A stretch of DNA of 9,419 nucleotides, taken from the NCBI GenBank assembly GCA_040376155.1, contig JBEIRG010000154.1, positions 1-9,419 on the forward strand. Reading direction: 5' to 3'. The position numbers and the translations under genes were made by a program. This DNA is from CADCWF01 sp903864575 (GTDB lineage: Bacteria; Chloroflexota; Chloroflexia; Thermomicrobiales; UBA6265). Positions 5,728 to 9,419 of the stretch are shown here, in pieces. The notes beneath the pieces were generated by a model. It did no database searches. It worked only from the letters and a program-made list of their open reading frames with translations, and was not told the DNA's origin. Position 1 is the first letter of the stretch. Each line of letters starts with the position of its first letter.

Positions 5728-5761
5728 ATGCCCGGCCCCCCCGAGGCCGGGCATTGTGTTT
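5728..5761 (+). terminator. Rho-independent terminator downstream of the cupin gene
   Basis: A perfect 10-bp stem pairs ATGCCCGGCC (5728-5737) with GGCCGGGCAT (5745-5754) around a 7-nt loop, followed by TGTGTTT. It is 160 nt after the cupin stop on the same strand, so the cupin mRNA would have a long 3' UTR. Confidence 0.7.
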
Positions 5762-5766
5762 CTCAC

Positions 5767-5856
5767 CGTCATCCCGGCCCGCGCCCCGTCACCTCGGCGA
5801 ACGGGGATTTCGGCACACGGGATGGATATGGAGGTCCCTCCATTGTCGGAATGACG
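5767..5856. repeat. Degraded hairpin repeat, copy 4
   Basis: The ends CGTCATCCCG (5767-5776) and CGGAATGACG (5847-5856) are inverted with one mismatch. Read on the minus strand, the right end aligns with copy 1 over its arm (CGTCAT-CCGA, then GAGGGA-CTCC), while the left arm has diverged inside. A small inner hairpin, ATGGAGG (5828-5834) with CCTCCAT (5837-5843), is also present. It looks like a decayed or related subfamily member. Confidence 0.5.
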
Positions 5857-6032
5857 AGATGCCGTTCGGGAACCGCTCTCATCGAGGGCATGGAACCAAA
5901 TCGGCGCGGTTGGCGTAGATAGAGACAGGAGCGCAACGGACCCTCCCCCGGAGCGCTCAGGACAACCGGAGACACACCCGCTCATTTCCCCTCCCACTCC
6001 CCACATCAGGATTCCCGCACAATCCCCCCACA

Positions 6033-6064
6033 CGAACCCGGCCAGATGGCCGAGTTCGCGTTTT
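6033..6064. terminator. Hairpin terminator downstream of the metallopeptidase gene
   Basis: CGAACCCGGCCA (6033-6044) pairs with TGGCCGAGTTCG (6047-6058); one pair is not Watson-Crick and the loop is AGAT if the last pair stays open. On the + strand it is followed by CG and TTTT (6061-6064). On the minus strand it begins 37 nt after the metallopeptidase stop but lacks a T run. It may work in both directions, ending the minus-strand gene and blocking + readthrough. Confidence 0.5.
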
Positions 6065-6094
6065 CCCGGGATCCGGGGCATCGGACGCCGGGGC

Positions 6095-7861
6095 TCAGCC
6101 GCCGGTGATCTGACGGAGCACCCGCGCGGCATCGGCGGCGGGCGGGCCGTCCGGGCCGATCGCATCCACGCAGACCAGCACGGTGCCGGACGTGCCGCAG
6201 GCCTTCGCCTCGCGGGTGGGGTCCGTGCCCCAGCCCTCCCAGATTGCGCGGGCCTCTCCCGCCTGTCCCGGCGTGGCGAAGTGGTGCAGCACCACGCCGA
6301 GGTACGCCGCGCCGCCGGGCGGGGGAGCGTCGCAACGGAAGTCGATATACGCCCCGTCCTGCCAGCCGAGGCGTTCGTAGGCCGCGCCGGTGACCTGGAG
6401 AACGGCGGCGGGGGTATGCACGCCCCGGGCAACCGTGGAGAAGCACGCGCCATATGACACGGCAGGGCCCGCCGGGAGCAACTGCAGCGCGGTCCGGGCG
6501 GCGGGGTCCGGTCGGGGCTCGCCCGCGGCCGCGGCGGCCAGCACCTGGCGCATGACGGCATCCACCGCGGGGGATGGGTCGCCATTGGCAGCCACGCCGG
6601 TGACGCGCACCAGCAGGGAGCCCTGCGCGGCGTACCGGGTCACCTCGTCGCCGTCCGCGGTCGGGCCGGCGATGGCGGCGGACGCCTCGCCGAGGGCAGG
6701 CGCCGGGAGATTCCACATGGCGGTGTTGGCGATGCGGGCCTGCGAGAAATAGGGAACCGCGCCCTGCGCGAAGGCGGGCGTGCCGAAGCGATGGATGGCG
6801 ATGTCGATCCACCCGGCCTCGCCGGGAGGCGGCGCAGCGCACCCGAACTGGCGGGTCTGGGCCGTGATCCAGTCCAGCTCCCCGAGATCGACCGCGGCAT
6901 TGGGCATGTCGGAGAAGCGGGACAGCATCTCCTGCCACGAGATCGGGCCTTCGCCGGCAACGGAGAAGCAGGCGGCATGGGGCACGGCCAACCCCTGCGG
7001 CAGGTACCCCTCGGGGGGCGCGGCGATGCCGGAGACGCGCGGCGCAGGCGGCAGCACGCGGGCCGTCGTGACCCCCGAACCGGACGAACCGCTCGCGGGG
7101 CGAGGAACAGCCGGGGTGGGCATGGTCGGCGCGATGACGCCCCCGGCCGCAAAGGGCAACCCGCAGGCCACCACGCCATCCACGTAGCCGGTCATGAACG
7201 AGATGATGCGGTCGTCATCGATGCCGTGCGCGCCGGCTTGCGCCTGGGAATTCCAGTAGTCGTCTCCGGACTCGGCGGAGAGTTTGGCAGCCTCGGTGAC
7301 GTCACCCTTGTCGAGGAGGCCGAGCGTTCCGGCCTGCTGCGTCCACGCACCCGCGAGGCAATCCGCCTGGAGTTCGTGAGCGTTGCTCTCGCCGCGCGGA
7401 ACCGCGAGGAGATTCTGGATGTGGTGGCCCCACTCATGGGAGAGCACGGTCACCGGAGCATAGTCGCCAAAGCGGCGACTGAGGTCGATGATGGCGATGG
7501 GCGACAGGTAGATGCCCTCGTCGGCGGGGCAATAGAACGCGATGGTGGTTTCCGGGGAGGCGGACCCGCAGGCGGTGCGCACGTACCCATCCAGCACGGT
7601 GATCGTCGAGGGTGAGCGATAGGCCGCGCCCTGCGCGTCGAACGTGTCGCGCCAGAAGGCGTCGAGTTCTTCCACGGCAATGGCGGGGTCGGCGAAGCCC
7701 TGCGCGCCGGCGAAGGAGGATTGCCGATCGGGGAAGCCGACGAGCGGGATCTCCGTTTCCTGCCACGCGACCACCGGCGCCGCCAGCCCGGCGAGGACGG
7801 CTCCGGCAAGCACCACCGCGCAGAAGAGAGACCGGATGCAGCGAACGGCGGGACGCTTCAT
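6095..7861 (-). CDS. Secreted neutral zinc metallopeptidase with duplicated C-terminal domain
   Basis: The 588-aa product begins with a signal peptide (basic start, hydrophobic 11-30, likely cleavage after APVVA), so it is exported. Residues about 41-240 match the putative neutral zinc metallopeptidase family (YpfJ-like, Pfam Zn_peptidase): VLSHEWGHHIQ gives ligands H142 and H146 with catalytic E143, and AHELQADCLAGAW gives the third ligand E163. GDVTEAAKLSAESGDD and AQAGAHGIDDDRIISF are also family features. A Pro/Ser/Gly-rich linker (about 245-285) leads to two related domains, about 294-441 and 466-586. Both contain ACFS, a Cys before APPPG, an IHRFGTP or LHHFATP strand, and a closing G-P-A-V-L-R-Q pattern. 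Family members are commonly near 290 aa, so this is about twice that size. GGGAGG lies six bases before the ATG. The gene is divergent from the channel gene. The substrate is unknown, and family proteolysis is poorly proven. Confidence 0.88.
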   Translation of the reverse strand: MKRPAVRCIRSLFCAVVLAGAVLAGLAAPVVAWQETEIPLVGFPDRQSSFAGAQGFADPAIAVEELDAFWRDTFDAQGAAYRSPSTITVLDGYVRTACGSASPETTIAFYCPADEGIYLSPIAIIDLSRRFGDYAPVTVLSHEWGHHIQNLLAVPRGESNAHELQADCLAGAWTQQAGTLGLLDKGDVTEAAKLSAESGDDYWNSQAQAGAHGIDDDRIISFMTGYVDGVVACGLPFAAGGVIAPTMPTPAVPRPASGSSGSGVTTARVLPPAPRVSGIAAPPEGYLPQGLAVPHAACFSVAGEGPISWQEMLSRFSDMPNAAVDLGELDWITAQTRQFGCAAPPPGEAGWIDIAIHRFGTPAFAQGAVPYFSQARIANTAMWNLPAPALGEASAAIAGPTADGDEVTRYAAQGSLLVRVTGVAANGDPSPAVDAVMRQVLAAAAAGEPRPDPAARTALQLLPAGPAVSYGACFSTVARGVHTPAAVLQVTGAAYERLGWQDGAYIDFRCDAPPPGGAAYLGVVLHHFATPGQAGEARAIWEGWGTDPTREAKACGTSGTVLVCVDAIGPDGPPAADAARVLRQITGG

Positions 7862-7867
7862 GCAACG

Positions 7868-7873
7868 CCTCCC
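7868..7873 (-). promoter_or_regulatory. Ribosome binding site of the metallopeptidase gene
   Basis: GGGAGG on the minus strand, six bases before the ATG at 7861. It fixes the start directly before the signal peptide. Confidence 0.8.
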
Positions 7874-7996
7874 GTGACGCGGCGCGCGGCCGCGATGACA
7901 CGCGATCTGGCGCAGTATCGTAGCGCACCAGCCGATGGCCCCGGAGGCGTCGTCTCATGGCGACCCACCTGCTGATTATTCGGGTTTCGCTGTTTT

Positions 7997-8028
7997 GGAT
8001 TGCTTAATCCTGTGAATCCTGCTATGGT
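7997..8028 (+). promoter_or_regulatory. Promoter with extended -10 for the channel gene
   Basis: In an AT-rich patch, TTGCTT (8000-8005) and TATGGT (8023-8028) are 17 bp apart, and TG at 8020-8021 makes an extended -10 (TGCTATGGT). Transcription would begin near 8035, about 45 nt before the ATG at 8080. An inverted repeat GGATT-GCTT-AATCC (7997-8010) overlaps the -35 box, and AATCCTG occurs twice (8006-8012 and 8015-8021); these could bind a regulator, but no specific one is suggested. Confidence 0.5.
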
Positions 8029-8079
8029 GTGAACGTAACGATATTTGACCTTTCTTCAATTCGTCTCTGATCCGGAATC

Positions 8080-9419
8080 ATGATTTACCAACACACGGAG
8101 TTCGCCATCGAGACGCCGTCCACGAACGAGCCCGCACCTACTCCCACGAACACCTCGCCGCGCTGGAGCCGCGCATGGCGAGGGGCCGTGACCGTACGCC
8201 TGGAAGACGCCGCGCAGGCGCCTCTGACGGCGCTGGCGATCATCATGGCCCCGGTCGTCCTCGCGCCCTACGCGATCGATCTGGCCCCGGCGGCGGACCA
8301 GGCCCTGATCGTGCTCGGCTACCTGCTGTGGGCGGTCTTCGCGGTCAATGTCGCGATCCAGTTGCTGCTCAACCCCAACCGCACCTCGTGGCTGAGCCGC
8401 CACTGGCTGGATGTGGCCATCACCATTGCGCCGATGATCCGGCCCTTGCACGCCGCGCGGACACTTCGGATGTGGTGGGCGATCGCGGCGGGCGCGCGCG
8501 GTCTGCTCGGCGTCCGGCGCCTGCTGAGCAGCCGCCGCCTGATTTACATCCTCGGCACCGCCGGCATCGTGGTCAGCATTGCCGCCGATCTCGTGCTGGA
8601 GGCGGAAAAAGCCAATCCCGACGCCTCGATCCACACCTTTGGCGACGCCCTCTGGTGGGCCGTAACGACGGTCACCTCGGTAGGTTACGGCGACAAATAC
8701 CCGACGACCCCCACCGGACGCGGCATCGGCATCGCGCTGATGGTGCTCGGCATCGCCCTGTTCGGCGTGGTGACGGCCAACCTCGCGGGGTTGCTGATCG
8801 AGGCCGAGGAGAACCGGCTGGAGCAGCAACTCGGGGATGTCGACGCCCGCCTGCGCCGCATCGAGGATGCCCTCGGCAAGCAGGCGACCCGGCAGCGGGC
8901 CATCGCCGACCGCGCCATGCGGATGGCCAGGCGCAGCCGCACCCGCACCCGCAAGGACAAGGAGAAGGACACCCGGGAGCGCGAGAACGCCGACCGGCAG
9001 GACCGTCCGGGCAAGGACCGTGACAAGGACGCCGAACGGCAGGCCAAGGATGCCGAACGGAAGGTCAAGGACGCCGAACGACAGGCGAAGGATGCGGAGC
9101 GCCAGAACCGGGAGCGCGTGAAAGCCGCCGACCGGGCAGGCAGCGACCCCGGGCACGACCTCGCCGCCAACGCGGAAGCCTCGGCGGAGACGCCCTCGGC
9201 GACAGCACCAGCCACCCCTGCAGCCACGGCCATGAATGGCGCATCGTCTGCCCGCAAGGATCGGGCGGGGCGCGCAGGACAGCCAGACAGTGAAGCCAGG
9301 TCCATCGCTCCTGCGGTGCCGACGCGCCCGATTGGCCGGGAGCGACGCGTGGTCCGGAAACACGCGGCCGCCCCCGGGGGAGCGCCTCATAACGGAATGG
9401 CGGCCGGCACGGACACCGC
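8080..9419 (+). CDS. Six-helix voltage-gated-type potassium channel, 3' end missing
   Basis: Inner-membrane K+ channel subunit, expected to form tetramers. The frame is open from ATG 8080 to the window end (446 codons seen, no stop), so the C-terminus is missing. Hydrophobic segments S1 (about 48-68), S2 (75-97) and S3 (109-120) precede an S4-like stretch with arginines R121, R127, R130, R140, R146, R147. S5 (154-171), the pore helix and the selectivity filter TSVGYGD (199-205), then S6 (about 214-238) follow. The S4 arginines are not in clean three-residue steps, so voltage sensing may be weak. After S6, EEN-RLEQQLGDVDARLRRIEDAL (about 243-265) looks like a coiled coil, followed by a highly charged Lys/Asp/Arg/Glu tail with heptad repeats, then an Ala/Pro/Thr-rich part. 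An in-frame stop at 8068 makes 8080 the first ATG; its ribosome site is poor. No RCK or cyclic-nucleotide domain is seen in the part present. Confidence 0.88.
   Translation, partial: MIYQHTEFAIETPSTNEPAPTPTNTSPRWSRAWRGAVTVRLEDAAQAPLTALAIIMAPVVLAPYAIDLAPAADQALIVLGYLLWAVFAVNVAIQLLLNPNRTSWLSRHWLDVAITIAPMIRPLHAARTLRMWWAIAAGARGLLGVRRLLSSRRLIYILGTAGIVVSIAADLVLEAEKANPDASIHTFGDALWWAVTTVTSVGYGDKYPTTPTGRGIGIALMVLGIALFGVVTANLAGLLIEAEENRLEQQLGDVDARLRRIEDALGKQATRQRAIADRAMRMARRSRTRTRKDKEKDTRERENADRQDRPGKDRDKDAERQAKDAERKVKDAERQAKDAERQNRERVKAADRAGSDPGHDLAANAEASAETPSATAPATPAATAMNGASSARKDRAGRAGQPDSEARSIAPAVPTRPIGRERRVVRKHAAAPGGAPHNGMAAGTDT
9025..9108 (+). repeat. Four 21-bp in-frame repeats coding KDAERxx
   Basis: Four tandem 21-bp units start at 9025, 9046, 9067 and 9088 and encode KDAERQA, KDAERKV, KDAERQA and KDAERQN (residues 316-343 of the channel). 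They differ at third codon positions and at the last residues, so the expansion is not very recent. The seven-residue period with alternating charges suits a long single helix or a charged coiled coil. Confidence 0.85.

Larger units (their letters stand above)
5569..6094. other. 526-bp non-coding stretch
   Basis: Between the cupin (+) and the metallopeptidase (-), whose 3' ends converge here. It contains a strong terminator at 5728-5761, the degraded hairpin copy at 5767-5856 and a second terminator-like hairpin at 6033-6064. Short open frames exist (for example 5611-5922, +) but cross the terminator and repeat and have no ribosome site. No tRNA or other RNA gene was recognised in 5569-5727. 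Confidence 0.7.

Noticed and set aside
5611..5922. A 103-codon + strand frame in the intergenic region
   Set aside because: It runs through the terminator hairpin and the degraded repeat, has no ribosome binding site and no recognisable protein feature.
5149..6585. Minus-strand open frame of 478 codons crossing the cupin, the intergenic region and the metallopeptidase end
   Set aside because: It overlaps two well supported genes and two terminators, has no recognisable domain and no ribosome site.
8056..9390. Minus-strand open frame of 444 codons opposite the channel gene
   Set aside because: The + strand frame carries the TSVGYGD filter and hydrophobic helices; the minus frame is its shadow, and its repeats are the antisense of the KDAERxx units.

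Overview
The window is GC-rich (roughly two thirds G+C or more by eye), with dense genes on both strands and good Shine-Dalgarno sequences, so it is bacterial chromosome. Gene content and a dispersed hairpin repeat that reads CGTCATCCCGAGG at its ends suggest an environmental, possibly thermophilic bacterium. A Chloroflexota (Thermomicrobia-like) origin is my guess from style and is not proven by any marker gene here.

Layout from left to right: a hairpin repeat with a small tandem array (12-150); moeA for molybdenum cofactor synthesis (242-1522, +); an arsenic-resistance cluster on the + strand made of a cysteine-rich ArsR repressor (1673-2092), an Acr3 arsenite efflux permease (2354-3484) and a calcineurin-like phosphoesterase 19 bp behind it (3504-4253). 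Then come a convergent membrane-anchored SnoaL-like protein (4279-4839, -), a small cupin (5152-5568, +), a 526-bp non-coding stretch with two terminators, a secreted zinc metallopeptidase with a duplicated C-terminal domain (6095-7861, -), and divergently a six-helix voltage-gated-type potassium channel (8080 to the window end, +, incomplete) with a long charged tail.

The only clear functional unit is arsR-acr3-phosphoesterase. ArsR would sense As(III) through its Cys-X-Cys motif and probably its Cys-rich tail, Acr3 would export arsenite, and the phosphoesterase is tightly coupled to acr3 and may have an arsenic- or phosphate-ester-linked role. A TCAAG-N6-CTTGA inverted repeat 30 bp before acr3 is a plausible ArsR operator.

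The most unusual non-coding feature is a family of four 70-90 nt inverted repeats, all in intergenic DNA. One copy has compensatory base changes on both arms, and two copies are each followed by four CCCGAYA heptamers just before a gene start.
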